The notes under the pieces: model-generated
The model's database searches: none
What the model was told of the DNA's origin: nothing
The model's input: the letters and a program-made list of their open reading frames with translations, nothing else
Shown here: positions 1 to 8,533 of the stretch, piece after piece
Numbering within the stretch: position 1 is the stretch's first letter
Layout of the letters: the number at the start of each line of letters is the position of its first letter
Translations under genes and position numbers: made by a program
Virus record (IMG/VR): IMGVR_UViG_3300027734_002590
Span: 1 to 64,000 of that record
Direction: 5' to 3' (one strand)
DNA length: 64,000 nucleotides
Origin: a virus

Positions 1-460
1 CCCATTTTAGCTGGCTAACTCTGTCCGAAAATACGATACCTTGCAAGTGATCGTATTCATGTAGGAAACATTTACATTCATACCCGCTGAATTCGCCCTC
101 GCATAAATTGCCATCGGAGTCTTGCCACTGTGCCTTAATTGCTGTGGGACGCTTTATATTAACATAAATTCCGGGAAAACTCAAGCATCCTTCGTCAAGA
201 TCTTTAAGTTCTTTAGTGTTTGCAACGATTTTTGGATTAAAAAATGCAGTAGAATTTTCCGGCATTTGGGGATGGCCCATAACAAACACGCTAGTTTCAA
301 TACCGCATTGATTGGCAGATAGACCTAATCCGCAATTTTTAATCATAGTATCTATCATGCGTTTTTCTAATTCTTTTGGATCCATGATAGGATTGACAAA
401 ATCAAATGGGGGCATTTGATTCCTTAGTATAGGATCGGGGAATTTTACAATTTCAAACAT
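1..460 (-). CDS. def: Peptide deformylase (C-terminus cut by window edge)
   Basis: Metal-dependent hydrolase that removes the N-formyl group from new proteins. All three family motifs are visible: GLGLSANQCG at residues 44-53, EGCLS at 90-94 and HEYDHL at 134-139; Cys92, His134 and His138 are the expected metal ligands and Glu135 the catalytic base. 153 residues are visible and the C-terminus runs off the left edge. The ATG at 458-460 lies inside the last codons of dnaJ in another frame (8-nt overlap), so translation is probably coupled. Deformylases are known from T4-like marine phages. Confidence 0.95.
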   Translation of the reverse strand, partial: MFEIVKFPDPILRNQMPPFDFVNPIMDPKELEKRMIDTMIKNCGLGLSANQCGIETSVFVMGHPQMPENSTAFFNPKIVANTKELKDLDEGCLSFPGIYVNIKRPTAIKAQWQDSDGNLCEGEFSGYECKCFLHEYDHLQGIVFSDRVSQLKW

Positions 461-1268
461 TATATAATTTACTCAAGTGGTCTCGCTGACTAGTATTTAA
501 ATTAGGTACAGTCATCTTTATCTGCAACAATAATCGACCTCTTGATGCGGGATTGTTTATATTAGGCATCCCATGACCTGAAATATTAAGAATAGATTCA
601 GGTTGTGTTCCTGGAGGAATATTACCTGTTAAGTTTTTGCCGTCTATTGTAGATATTTCTATTTCTTTTCCTAGCATAGCATCTATGCAATCGATAGTGA
701 TATCTTTAATTAGATCGTCACCCTGTCTAGTAAATTCTGGATGGGGGAAAATTTCTATAGTTACTAAAACGTCTCCTGTCGGAACATGGGGCATACTATC
801 ATCCCCAACTCCGGAAAGTCGTAAAGTCATTCCGTTTTGTATACCTGCCGGTATTTTAACGTTTAATATTTTTTCCTGCCCATTTGCTTTGTAAAAATTT
901 ACCATTAGTTCTCGACCATAAAATGCGTCTTCGAGAGATATTCTAGTATGAAAATTTAAATCTCTATTACGAGGCCTCTGTGGCCTAAAAAGGTCTGAAA
1001 AGTTGCCGCCAAATTGGCCAAAGAATCCTTCAAACCCGGGCGGTACGTCAAATCCTCCGCCCATATGGCGACTTTGTTGTTTTGGTTGATCGTATTCAGC
1101 TTTACTATTAGGATCACCTAAAACACGATATGCTTCTTCTATTTCTTTAAATTTGTTTGTGTCACCACCTCGGTCAGGGTGGTGCTTCATCGCAAGGCTA
1201 CGATAAGCCTTTTTGATATCTTCTTGAGAAGCGTTTCTCGGTACACCTAATGTAGAATAATAGTCCAT
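453..1268 (-). CDS. dnaJ: DnaJ-family co-chaperone without zinc finger
   Basis: J-domain co-chaperone of 271 residues that stimulates Hsp70 ATPase activity; a phage DnaK is encoded at 45194-47122. The J domain occupies residues about 1-65 with HPD at 30-32, followed by a Gly/Phe-rich linker and a C-terminal substrate-binding region. The four CxxCxGxG zinc motifs of classical DnaJ are absent, as in CbpA-type proteins. The ATG at 1268 is chosen; a TTG four codons upstream is less likely. A near-consensus sigma70 promoter with a palindrome lies directly upstream. Confidence 0.95.
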   Translation of the reverse strand: MDYYSTLGVPRNASQEDIKKAYRSLAMKHHPDRGGDTNKFKEIEEAYRVLGDPNSKAEYDQPKQQSRHMGGGFDVPPGFEGFFGQFGGNFSDLFRPQRPRNRDLNFHTRISLEDAFYGRELMVNFYKANGQEKILNVKIPAGIQNGMTLRLSGVGDDSMPHVPTGDVLVTIEIFPHPEFTRQGDDLIKDITIDCIDAMLGKEIEISTIDGKNLTGNIPPGTQPESILNISGHGMPNINNPASRGRLLLQIKMTVPNLNTSQRDHLSKLYNV

Positions 1269-1293
1269 AAAAATAAGCAAGGTTATAGTGTTA

Positions 1294-1322
1294 ATTATAC
1301 ACTATAGTCCTTGCTTTGTCAA
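1294..1322 (-). promoter_or_regulatory. Sigma70 promoter of dnaJ with overlapping palindrome
   Basis: On the minus strand TTGACA (1317-1322), a 17-bp spacer and TATAAT (1294-1299). An inverted repeat, TATAGTGT at 1284-1291 and ACACTATA at 1299-1306 with a 7-bp spacer, straddles the -10 box. Its position suits a repressor operator. Start codon is 25 nt beyond the -10 box. Confidence 0.8.
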
Positions 1323-1331
1323 AAAGTTGGA

Positions 1332-1556
1332 TTACTTTTTCTTACCGTCTGGGACCTTGTCGCCTTCTACTTTCTTATGTGTCTTAATTTTCTTACAGTC
1401 TTCGGCTTGCTTACCAGTTTTCTTATCCATTACAGCTTTACCTGCTTTGTCTACTTTTGGTGTGCAAACTTCTTTAACTACTGCTTCGGCATGTGATAGT
1501 TGTACACATACAACAGACCAAATTACAATGTTTAGTGCAATTAAAAACTTTTTCAT
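1332..1556 (-). CDS. Small secreted lysine-rich protein
   Basis: 74 residues. An N-terminal signal peptide is clear (MKK, hydrophobic core to about residue 21, cleavage likely after SHA), followed by a Lys/Asp-rich mature part with two Cys and a KKK end. No family recognised. It lies at the end of the lysis region with a good ribosome site (AAGGAAG) 5 nt before its ATG. A periplasmic role during lysis is only inferred from position. Confidence 0.7.
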   Translation of the reverse strand: MKKFLIALNIVIWSVVCVQLSHAEAVVKEVCTPKVDKAGKAVMDKKTGKQAEDCKKIKTHKKVEGDKVPDGKKK

Positions 1557-1567
1557 GTTATCTTCCT

Positions 1568-2125
1568 TTATAAAACTGGATCGTCAGTTGGGACAATCTT
1601 CTTACCACTTGCTGTTACGGCTGGAGTCGCTGTCGCTCCAAATCCTGGACTGCTACCAAAGCCGCTTGGTGCTGACGCTGGAGGTGCGCTTCCAAAGCCG
1701 CTTCCGCCGCCCAGGGGTTGTGCTCCGAAGGCAGGCGACATTGGTGCTGGAGAACCGAATCCCCCTGGTGTTGTACCAAATCCTGCTGATGGTGCGCTAG
1801 GTGCTGTAAAGTTACTTGATGGTGCTGATATTTGTGCTCCGCCATTGTTTGCTCCGTTTAATTTTTCTTGTGTTCTACCAAATGCCGCAATACCAAGTAC
1901 CGCACCCATTGCAATGTGGAATAGTCCAGCGCCTTGCAATGTTAATGGATTCCATTGTGTAATAGCTGTGTGAGTTACCGCTTGTAAAATACTCCATAGC
2001 ACTGGGAATACTACCATGTCCATTAGACATATTAGCATATACATCCAGCCCATCATTGGACGCCATTTGCTGTTCATCCAATCTTCTTTTTTCTTTTCGC
2101 TTTCGCTTTTTAATTCTTCGCTCAT
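1568..2125 (-). CDS. Holin-like membrane protein with Gly/Pro-rich tail
   Basis: 185 residues. A charged N-terminus (1-20) is followed by two or three hydrophobic segments at about 24-50 and 62-84; the pattern WRPMMGWMY...FPVLW resembles 3-TM phage holins. Residues about 95-185 are low-complexity Gly/Ala/Pro/Ser/Phe with repeated GFG and APS units. It sits in a cluster with an endolysin and spanin-like genes, so a holin role (inner-membrane pore that times lysis) is likely but not proven. Confidence 0.6.
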   Translation of the reverse strand: MSEELKSESEKKKEDWMNSKWRPMMGWMYMLICLMDMVVFPVLWSILQAVTHTAITQWNPLTLQGAGLFHIAMGAVLGIAAFGRTQEKLNGANNGGAQISAPSSNFTAPSAPSAGFGTTPGGFGSPAPMSPAFGAQPLGGGSGFGSAPPASAPSGFGSSPGFGATATPAVTASGKKIVPTDDPVL

Positions 2126-2135
2126 ATAGTGTCCT

Positions 2136-2699
2136 TTAAAACCATAAGAATAAGCCGTTTAGGCTTAATAGTATTCCAACTCCTGCTACAGCAAAACTGC
2201 CCCAGAACATTGCCATGCTAACTGCAAGAATACTTGCTGATAGCACAACGATTGCTAACTGATATGCTGTACTTGCATAACCAATCCATGGACTAGATTT
2301 TTTAGCTTCTTCACGTAGAGCTTCCATAGCTCTTGCCTTTTCGGCAATTTCTTTCTTGTCAGAATCCATGCGTTCTTTTTCAGCCATGAACTCTGCTTTA
2401 ATTTTTGGATCACTAGTTGTCTTAGCCGCGATCTCGTAGCTAACGCCACGACCTGCTTTGGCTTGATACTGTGCCCATGTATTGTTAGCACCTAATGTAT
2501 TGTTTAATACTGTGCTACCTAACTTGCCGCCGTACCATGCGTTGACTGCTAACAACAGAGCAAAGATAGAGATAACCATACCTGCTTTGTCTTTTAATTT
2601 TGCTTCACGCTCTGAACGTGATCCTACCGGAGGCTTCGGTGCATCCGGATCTTTTGGTTGTTTGTTTACTAAATTTAATACTGAATCGATTAGTGCCAT
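2136..2699 (-). CDS. Three-segment membrane protein resembling DUF4337
   Basis: 187 residues. Hydrophobic segments at about 41-58, 146-166 and 169-187 flank a polar helical middle (95-135) rich in Lys/Glu. The core TWAQYQAK at 74-81 and the overall plan fit DUF4337 proteins, whose function is unknown. Next to the holin-like gene with an 10-nt gap. It could be part of the lysis control or a membrane-remodelling factor; neither is shown. Confidence 0.6.
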   Translation of the reverse strand: MALIDSVLNLVNKQPKDPDAPKPPVGSRSEREAKLKDKAGMVISIFALLLAVNAWYGGKLGSTVLNNTLGANNTWAQYQAKAGRGVSYEIAAKTTSDPKIKAEFMAEKERMDSDKKEIAEKARAMEALREEAKKSSPWIGYASTAYQLAIVVLSASILAVSMAMFWGSFAVAGVGILLSLNGLFLWF

Positions 2700-2724
2700 C
2701 GTTCGCTCCTTACTGTACTCTTAT

Positions 2725-2973
2725 TTAATACATTGATGCTAGATTTACCAGTGCGTTCATTGCTGTATTAATGTTCTCTTTTAGCTGTAAATCTTGTACG
2801 CTTTCGTTAATATTCTTCTCGTGATACAGATCATTGATCATTTCTGTATATTCCCCTGCGCTAATTTGCTGTTGTTCTAATGCTTGCTTTAATGCCATTG
2901 CACGATTAGCAAGATCTTGCATATTAGGATCACCTGTGTTAAAAATAGCTTCTAGTTGTTGTTCGATAGTCAT
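2725..2973 (-). CDS. Hypothetical small acidic protein
   Basis: 82 residues, mostly helical and polar, no signal peptide, no family recognised. Its ATG overlaps the stop of the upstream lipoprotein by 4 nt (ATGA), so it belongs to the lysis-region operon. Confidence 0.65.
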   Translation of the reverse strand: MTIEQQLEAIFNTGDPNMQDLANRAMALKQALEQQQISAGEYTEMINDLYHEKNINESVQDLQLKENINTAMNALVNLASMY

Positions 2974-3371
2974 CTTGGTTTCTTTCCTATAACATTTTGA
3001 ATGTTAACAGCATTACGCTCAATACTGCTAAACTTTGTAGTACAATACATTATACTAACTGGCTCTTTTCCGTGATATCGTTCGCTCAATCCCTTAACGA
3101 TTTCGGCTAATTCGCTGGCCATCTTAGTAGCTTCTTGATTACGTGGAATACTTTGTGTATAGTTTTTAAACTCAACAGCAGTACGCCAAACGCGATCAAC
3201 TTCTTCGATTACTTCTGGCTTGCCACATTTAGCCGCACCTAAGTTTGCTTCAGTTCTAATTTTATTAATCAGTAAGTATTCGTTATTATCAAATCGTGCC
3301 ATAAAGTATGCATCATACAATGCACACCCTTGCAACAAACTGATTACTGCAAGTATGATTAATTTTTTCAT
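2970..3371 (-). CDS. Putative lipoprotein in lysis region
   Basis: 133 residues with a signal peptide and lipobox LLQGC (Cys16), so it should be lipidated and anchored to a membrane. The remainder is helical with three further Cys. It overlaps both neighbours by 4 nt. Family not recognised; a spanin accessory or superinfection-exclusion role are possibilities. Confidence 0.7.
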   Translation of the reverse strand: MKKLIILAVISLLQGCALYDAYFMARFDNNEYLLINKIRTEANLGAAKCGKPEVIEEVDRVWRTAVEFKNYTQSIPRNQEATKMASELAEIVKGLSERYHGKEPVSIMYCTTKFSSIERNAVNIQNVIGKKPR

Positions 3372-3637
3372 TTGATTGTCTCAAATATTTTCTTTTGACT
3401 GTTATACCACTGAATCCAAGCATCTACTTTAATGCGGCATTCTTGGTATTGTCCGTAGTTATCAACTACTACTGATATAACTTCGCTAAGTTTTGTAGTA
3501 TTCGGATCAGTTTCTTTTAGATCAGGGCAAGCAACTTTTAAATCTTCAGGTACTTGTGGGAATGACATCGTTACTGGTACTGAGGTAACACATGCTGATA
3601 GTACCAAGACAGAAAGTAAAACTAATAAACGTTTCAT
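3368..3637 (-). CDS. Lipoprotein, candidate outer-membrane spanin (Rz1-like)
   Basis: 89 residues with signal peptide and lipobox LSAC (Cys16), then a Pro-containing stretch and a helical end with a CP...NYxxYxxC...WIQWY pattern seen in many phage Rz1-like lipoproteins. It overlaps the end of the upstream coiled-coil membrane protein by 4 nt, the usual arrangement of a spanin pair. Role inferred: fusing outer and inner membranes at the last step of lysis. Confidence 0.55.
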   Translation of the reverse strand: MKRLLVLLSVLVLSACVTSVPVTMSFPQVPEDLKVACPDLKETDPNTTKLSEVISVVVDNYGQYQECRIKVDAWIQWYNSQKKIFETIK

Positions 3638-4137
3638 TTCTTATCTCCCGGTAATACAGGTTCTAACGGTCCGATAGTAACTGTACCTTTACGTAGTTTG
3701 GCCGCATCATTTAAAATACTAATTGCTTCAGGAGCAACAGTACATTCTGCGTCAATGCGTTTTTCAATTTCTTTAATACGATCTTTATAAACTATTTGTA
3801 GCTCTTTAACTTTCTTTACACGATCAACGTAAACTTTCTTTATAACTACATTTGTTTCTTGTGACTTGGCTTCCGCAACAGCGACTTTAGCTTCTGCTTC
3901 TTTGACTTTATTACGCCAGGACATTTCAACGTCATAACCGCCACGTAACCAAACCCCTAATATTACTAAAGCAATGCCAACTGGTTTAATAAAACCAATA
4001 TAACGTCCGTACATAGGAATGAATTTGCCAAACCAACCAGCAAACATGCCTGTAATCCCTAGAGCAATGATAAACCAATAGACCCAGTTCAATATTGCAT
4101 CAGGTATGATGCTAAACATCCATTGTATCTGATTCAT
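3634..4137 (-). CDS. Membrane coiled-coil protein, candidate inner-membrane spanin (Rz-like)
   Basis: 167 residues. Two hydrophobic segments (about 17-36 and 48-66) are followed by a long Lys/Glu/Val coiled coil (about 74-130) and a conserved-looking end with Cys131 and a LNDAA motif, as seen near the end of Rz-type proteins. Two membrane segments are more than the single one usual for Rz. Directly downstream of the endolysin with a 1-nt gap. Confidence 0.55.
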   Translation of the reverse strand: MNQIQWMFSIIPDAILNWVYWFIIALGITGMFAGWFGKFIPMYGRYIGFIKPVGIALVILGVWLRGGYDVEMSWRNKVKEAEAKVAVAEAKSQETNVVIKKVYVDRVKKVKELQIVYKDRIKEIEKRIDAECTVAPEAISILNDAAKLRKGTVTIGPLEPVLPGDKK

Positions 4138-4138
4138 T

Positions 4139-4762
4139 TTAGCTTCCTAGTACTTGGATAGCGTGTTTATAATGTTTAATGCGATCTTCTAAGCCTAATG
4201 TGCCACCGTTAATACGTTTGGTTAATGTTAGCATGTCTCCCGAATCTGCAAACTGATTTAAATTGTTTGCTTCCCAGAACCATGCGGCACTTTGTACACA
4301 GCCTTCAAAAGTTGTTAAGTGTTCGCTTGCTTCGTCTAGACTAATTTCTAAACTTTGTGCGTAACGTGAGTAGTTGTCTTTGCCAGTTAACTGAATAAGT
4401 CCACGTCCACAAAACTTCCAACCATCGCCTGACTCTTCTGGACCGTTGCCCATACGATTAGCGTATGCTCTGTTAGCAATTTTTTCTTGCTGGTGTGCGT
4501 ACTGTGCGGCATTTCCTGCATTAAAGTAGCGTGGCCATACTTTACAAAGACTCTCTGCTTTGTAATTTAAGTTTTCTTTAATTGCACGATAGCCTCCAGA
4601 CTCGTGTGCTGTTTGAGCTAGGAAAGCCGCAACACGTTCTACGGTATGAATTTCGTAGTCGGGTAATATTTCGCTTAGTGCTTCAAACCAGTGATCAGCA
4701 TACGGTGGTTTTCCAACGCAAGATTCAAATTTTGCTTGAGTAAAATCAAATTCAAATGACAT
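4139..4762 (-). CDS. Endolysin, glycoside hydrolase family 19 (chitinase-like muramidase)
   Basis: 207 residues, the whole being one GH19 catalytic domain that cleaves peptidoglycan glycan strands. Glu54 (in HESGGY) is the likely general acid and Glu63 (in ENLNY) the second catalytic Glu; the conserved GRGLIQLTG (118-126) and RINGG motifs are present. No signal peptide, so export through the holin is expected. Ribosome site AAAGGAT 6 nt before ATG. Confidence 0.92.
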   Translation of the reverse strand: MSFEFDFTQAKFESCVGKPPYADHWFEALSEILPDYEIHTVERVAAFLAQTAHESGGYRAIKENLNYKAESLCKVWPRYFNAGNAAQYAHQQEKIANRAYANRMGNGPEESGDGWKFCGRGLIQLTGKDNYSRYAQSLEISLDEASEHLTTFEGCVQSAAWFWEANNLNQFADSGDMLTLTKRINGGTLGLEDRIKHYKHAIQVLGS

Positions 4763-4765
4763 TTT

Positions 4766-5515
4766 TTATCCTTTATGTAGTTTTATAACAGCGGCCTTGT
4801 CGCCATTGCGGACTAAGAATTCACCGTTGATTTTATGTATTTCGTAATTGCCTAAAAATTTTGATAGGAATACTGTTTGTGAAGCACTCGCTTCGTCTAC
4901 TTGTATAGCACCCGGTAAATTATTTTTAATTTCAGAATAGCTACCTAAATATTTTAATTCCGCAGTTAGCGGTGGGCTACCATACGGCTTTCTAAAAGTT
5001 ACGTTAAGATTTTCATCAACAGAAATTTCAGCAGTTCCTTGATCAAAGAATTCTTTGACATCAGTAGTGCGTTGCTCGTTTAAGGTAGTATCGTATTCGT
5101 CAGGAGTTAACGGAATATTTTCAGTAATACTTTCTTCTGAAAAATCGTTACCGTCGATTTCTTTGTGAAAGCGGAAACGCCAATCATTAATATCTGTTAA
5201 AGCAGTAAGTCCTTCGATAATATTTTTTATTTGACCCGGTAACTTTTTGCTTCTTTCAATTTCAACAAATACGGAATATCTCCCATCACGTTCTTCTCCA
5301 GAACTGATATCGGCATCTAGAACAAACGGGTACCCTTTTTCAATAAACTCCATCATATCAATTGCTGGAAATTTATCCTTAACACGGAAACGTAGTACAG
5401 CAACATCACGGTCGTTGCCCATCTTACTTGTGAATTGATCTACTGTGAATATATTCTCTACACAGTTTACTAGATCACCTTTTTGGAGTCCTTCGAACAA
5501 TTTATTGTGGGACAT
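4766..5515 (-). CDS. Conserved T4-like phage protein of unknown function
   Basis: 249 residues from the ATG at 5515, chosen because GGAG lies 7 nt upstream; a longer frame starts 57 nt earlier inside the neighbour. Overlaps the upstream gene by 14 nt. The N-terminal half contains a VLDADISSGEERDGRYSVFVE pattern that I recall from hypothetical proteins of T4-like marine phages. No catalytic motif seen. Likely co-expressed with the gene at 5502-6053. Confidence 0.75.
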   Translation of the reverse strand: MSHNKLFEGLQKGDLVNCVENIFTVDQFTSKMGNDRDVAVLRFRVKDKFPAIDMMEFIEKGYPFVLDADISSGEERDGRYSVFVEIERSKKLPGQIKNIIEGLTALTDINDWRFRFHKEIDGNDFSEESITENIPLTPDEYDTTLNEQRTTDVKEFFDQGTAEISVDENLNVTFRKPYGSPPLTAELKYLGSYSEIKNNLPGAIQVDEASASQTVFLSKFLGNYEIHKINGEFLVRNGDKAAVIKLHKG

Positions 5516-6053
5516 TAGTTGGCTCCATAGTAGTTGCATCTGGTTGTTCAACTTGTGTTGTTGGGTCATCAACTTGAGATGTTAAATTGTCTGTTGTTTG
5601 TGTACGCATACTTTCTGCATACTTCATATTATCTTTAAGTTCTTTGCCTGTAAAGATGTCCTGCATTAATTTCTTAGGCATTACGATTTCTACGACCCAA
5701 ACTGGGTGAGGATCAATTTTGCCTTTCTTTGTGCCTGGGCGGAAGTCGCTCGGCTTATATACTTTACGTGGTACTAGGATACTCGATTTTTGATACTTGA
5801 TTTGACAGCCATAATCAAGCAGACGTTCCCCACCACTTGGATCAGGCATGTCTTCACGTGGCCACATAAATTTGCAACTAACAAAATAACGACTAACGTC
5901 TGGGCCTTTTAATAGTTCACCGTTTTCCCAATTGTCAAACACATATAAATCAAGTTCGTCGAGAACTCTTTCAAAATCTTTGAGTATTTTAAAAGCAGAA
6001 TCGTCGGCCGCGAGTGTTTGTATATTTTTAATAACGTCTACTATATCATGCAT
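5502..6053 (-). CDS. Conserved T4-like phage protein of unknown function
   Basis: 183 residues. Conserved-looking body (ILKDFERVLDELD, FMWPREDMPDP, RPGTKKGK) and a Thr/Gln-rich variable tail from about 145. I recall this type from T4-like marine phages but no function is known. A possible late box (TATTTAGT on the plus strand, 6077-6084) and an AGGAA ribosome site precede the ATG at 6053. Confidence 0.75.
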   Translation of the reverse strand: MHDIVDVIKNIQTLAADDSAFKILKDFERVLDELDLYVFDNWENGELLKGPDVSRYFVSCKFMWPREDMPDPSGGERLLDYGCQIKYQKSSILVPRKVYKPSDFRPGTKKGKIDPHPVWVVEIVMPKKLMQDIFTGKELKDNMKYAESMRTQTTDNLTSQVDDPTTQVEQPDATTMEPTNVPQ

Positions 6054-6076
6054 ATAGGGTTCCTAGTAACTGATAA

Positions 6077-6084
6077 TATTTAGT
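6077..6084 (-). promoter_or_regulatory. Putative late promoter box
   Basis: ACTAAATA on the minus strand, two mismatches from the T4 late consensus TATAAATA, 23 nt before the ATG of the 5502-6053 gene, leaving room for a leader with ribosome site. Confidence 0.4.
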
Positions 6085-6181
6085 TCGATTTGCACTTAGA
6101 CAAAAAAAGCCCATTTGAGCACATTTTTTTATCAATGTCTTAAATATCTTTGCAGGTCTTCCTGAAACGGAGGAATTAGAT

Positions 6182-6937
6182 TTGTCAAGAAACAGCGCAA
6201 AAAGACGCAGTACTGCTCCTCAAAGCAATACCCGTCACGGCGAAAGCCAAAACACAATTGAAATAAACACTTATTTCAAGAAAAAACAGCAAGTTAATAT
6301 CATCCCGCGAAATAGATCGCAAGAGGCATATTTAGATTTGCTAAAAAATCCCAAGAAATTTATCACTTTCGCTATCGGTCCAGCCGGTACGGGTAAAACA
6401 ATGTTGGGTGTTCAGTGGGCCATTAAACAGTTAAAAGAGGGGGTGATTGATAGAATCGTAGTCACAAGGCCGGCTGTAAGCGTTGATGAGGAACACGGGT
6501 TTCTTCCTGGTACATTAAATCAAAAGATGGAACCATGGACTAGACCGATTATGGATGTTTTTCAAGAGTATTATCACACACGACAAATAGCAGAAATGCT
6601 AGAAGAAGGAGTAATTGAGATATCACCGCTGGCATATATGCGCGGTCGTACATTCAAGAACGCATACATCGTTGCAGATGAAATGCAGAATGCTACACCT
6701 AGCCAGATGAAGATGTTGCTAACACGTTTAGGTGAAGGCAGTCGAATGGTGGTAACAGGGGATTTGAATCAAGCAGACCGTCCTACGGAGAACGGATTGT
6801 TAGAATTTTGTCAATTATACGCCCAAGGAGGTGATTATCGTATGATTGCGATGGCAAGGTTTGAGACAAAAGACATCGAACGTCACCCTGTAGTCAAAGA
6901 AGTTTTATCTATATACAAGGAGTTAGATAACGAGTAA
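6182..6937 (+). CDS. phoH: PhoH-like P-loop ATPase
   Basis: 251 residues, PhoH-family ATPase common in marine and T4-like phages; biochemical role in phages is unsettled (RNA/ATP metabolism suggested). Walker A GPAGTGKT at 66-73, VTRPAV sensor and Walker B-type ADEMQN are intact. Start is TTG at 6182, set by an unusually strong ribosome site GGAGG 8 nt upstream; no ATG is suitably placed. It is the only plus-strand gene in the first 23 kb and ends at its own terminator. Confidence 0.92.
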   Translation: MSRNSAKRRSTAPQSNTRHGESQNTIEINTYFKKKQQVNIIPRNRSQEAYLDLLKNPKKFITFAIGPAGTGKTMLGVQWAIKQLKEGVIDRIVVTRPAVSVDEEHGFLPGTLNQKMEPWTRPIMDVFQEYYHTRQIAEMLEEGVIEISPLAYMRGRTFKNAYIVADEMQNATPSQMKMLLTRLGEGSRMVVTGDLNQADRPTENGLLEFCQLYAQGGDYRMIAMARFETKDIERHPVVKEVLSIYKELDNE

Positions 6938-6960
6938 AGCATAACAATATTCAAGAGAAA

Positions 6961-7007
6961 CCGCGTAAATCCATCAGACCTGCAAAATCCGGATTACGCG
7001 GTTTTTT
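6961..7007 (+). terminator. Rho-independent terminator after phoH
   Basis: CCGCGTAAATCC (6961-6972) pairs with GGATTACGCGG (6991-7001) with one bulge, and a run of T follows on the plus strand. It lies between the convergent ends of phoH and the 7011-7241 gene. Confidence 0.9.
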
Positions 7008-7010
7008 ATT

Positions 7011-7241
7011 TTAAGCTGACTTTATTAAATCTACTACTACTTCGCCACCCCATTTTGATAAGAACCATATCGCCTCGTAGGTATCTTCAAAGTGAATATC
7101 AAATGTTCCATCTTTGGATCTATCGTAGTTCGATGTAGCAAACCATACAGAATCTTCTTCATTGTACGGCCCAAATTTCTCCTCACACCAATCCATAACT
7201 TCTCGGCGGGTATCGTTCCCTATATGTGGATGAATAATCAT
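7011..7241 (-). CDS. Hypothetical protein
   Basis: 76 residues, acidic with several Trp, no family recognised. Overlaps the clamp-loader stop by 4 nt, so it is the last gene of that operon before the phoH terminator. Confidence 0.7.
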   Translation of the reverse strand: MIIHPHIGNDTRREVMDWCEEKFGPYNEEDSVWFATSNYDRSKDGTFDIHFEDTYEAIWFLSKWGGEVVVDLIKSA

Positions 7242-8167
7242 TGTAACCTCGCTAGTTTGGCTAATACTGCCGCTAGATTAATTTCAGCATCAGCAATCAG
7301 CGTATGATCACATAGCCCTTGCTTAATGATCAATAAAGCAGTATCCTTAGTCTCGTCATCCTTGCCAAACAAGTCTAAGTTATCGTACATCCAGCGATAG
7401 ATTTCCTCCATCTCTTCCGGACGAGCCGATCCACATAATAGTTTACGTGCGGCCTGTATTTTACCTGCCTTAAACAACTGTACCATTTCGATTTTATAGT
7501 CTGCCGTGCCTTCATCTCCCTGGCTAGGTAATCCTAACTTTCCATCGTGTACATTTTGCTGTACCATATTAATGCACTTACGCATATCTGGATATGTTGT
7601 TTTAACATAGGTATCCAATGTGTCTAGCGTAGAATCATTAAACTCAATGCCTTCTTCTGCTAAAATATATGCTACACGAGCAGTGAATTCTGTTTGATCG
7701 GTTTTCTCAACGTGAAAGCCCTGACAACGACTATGAATAGCAGGAATAATTCTATTCGGATAATTGCAAGTAAGAATGAACCTACTAGTGTTACTGTAGG
7801 TCTCCATAACTCCACGTAGGATCGCCTGTGCGTTAGGTGTGAGATAATCTGCTTCATCTAATAGTACTACTTTAAACGGACCAAAAGGAATCATTTGTAC
7901 AAAGTTAATAATCTTCTCTCGAACAGTATCAACGTTGTTGTCGCGACTTGCATTAATTTCTAAAATATCATAAGACTCTACGCCTAGCTCGTGACACAAT
8001 ACTTTAGCAAGTGTAGTTTTACCAATGCCTGCCGCACCACTAAACAACAAATGCGGAATTGATCCGTCTTTAACCCAAGATTCTACTTGTTTGCGTTGAT
8101 GATTATCTCGGAATACGTATTGATCGATACGTTGCGGACGATATTTTTCTACCCATAGTTCTTTCAT
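7238..8167 (-). CDS. Sliding-clamp loader AAA+ subunit (T4 gp44-like)
   Basis: 309 residues, RFC-small-subunit-like ATPase that loads the replication clamp. Walker A GAAGIGKT at 44-51, Walker B LLDEADYL near 104-111, Arg-finger motif SRC in IHSRCQGF, and a C-terminal helical collar domain. The opening VEKYRPQ is typical of RFC/gp44 proteins. The partner gp62-like subunit and clamp are not seen in this window. Starts 4 nt inside the upstream gene. Confidence 0.95.
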   Translation of the reverse strand: MKELWVEKYRPQRIDQYVFRDNHQRKQVESWVKDGSIPHLLFSGAAGIGKTTLAKVLCHELGVESYDILEINASRDNNVDTVREKIINFVQMIPFGPFKVVLLDEADYLTPNAQAILRGVMETYSNTSRFILTCNYPNRIIPAIHSRCQGFHVEKTDQTEFTARVAYILAEEGIEFNDSTLDTLDTYVKTTYPDMRKCINMVQQNVHDGKLGLPSQGDEGTADYKIEMVQLFKAGKIQAARKLLCGSARPEEMEEIYRWMYDNLDLFGKDDETKDTALLIIKQGLCDHTLIADAEINLAAVLAKLARLQ

Positions 8168-8337
8168 TCTTTGCCTTCTTCTTTTGGTTTATCTTCTTTC
8201 GAGTCATTTGTTGGCTCATCTGGAATCATTTTCTTTAAGTACGTCGGTACTCTCTTTCCAAAGATGCCTTCAAAGTTTGCATCTGCTTGTTCCAACGGAA
8301 TGTTTGTTGGTCTACGTCTACTTCCCTTGCCTGCCAT
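8164..8337 (-). CDS. Small conserved phage protein
   Basis: 57 residues from the ATG at 8337; longer frames upstream overlap the neighbour and lack a ribosome site. Basic N-terminus (KGSRRRPT), a NFEGIFGKR core and a charged tail. This type of small GKGSRPRP-like protein occurs in many phages; function unknown. Confidence 0.65.
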   Translation of the reverse strand: MAGKGSRRRPTNIPLEQADANFEGIFGKRVPTYLKKMIPDEPTNDSKEDKPKEEGKE

Positions 8338-8338
8338 A

Positions 8339-8533
8339 TTAGTGTTTATGACCGCAATCGCAGTCACCCTTTGTAAAAAAATTCTTGATTGCTTGTAGCA
8401 AATTGTAAAATCTAGCTTTGTAAAGACTACCATCGATCATAGCTGGCTGATGTGGGCACCGCCCTTGATACCAAGTACATGCTCGTACTGCATCTTCTGT
8501 TATTTCAATACCACATGAATTACATTTTTGCAT
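8339..8533 (-). CDS. Small zinc-ribbon-like protein
   Basis: 64 residues. CxxC near the N-terminus (CNSC) and Cys/His pairs later (C...CPHQ, CDCGHKH) suggest zinc binding. The second ATG (8533) is preferred because GGAG lies 9 nt before it. Downstream of and overlapping the nucleotidyltransferase. Function unknown. Confidence 0.65.
   Translation of the reverse strand: MQKCNSCGIEITEDAVRACTWYQGRCPHQPAMIDGSLYKARFYNLLQAIKNFFTKGDCDCGHKH

Noticed and set aside
1288-1800. 170-codon plus-strand frame
   Set aside because: Opposite two credible minus-strand genes; Ser/Leu-rich shadow.
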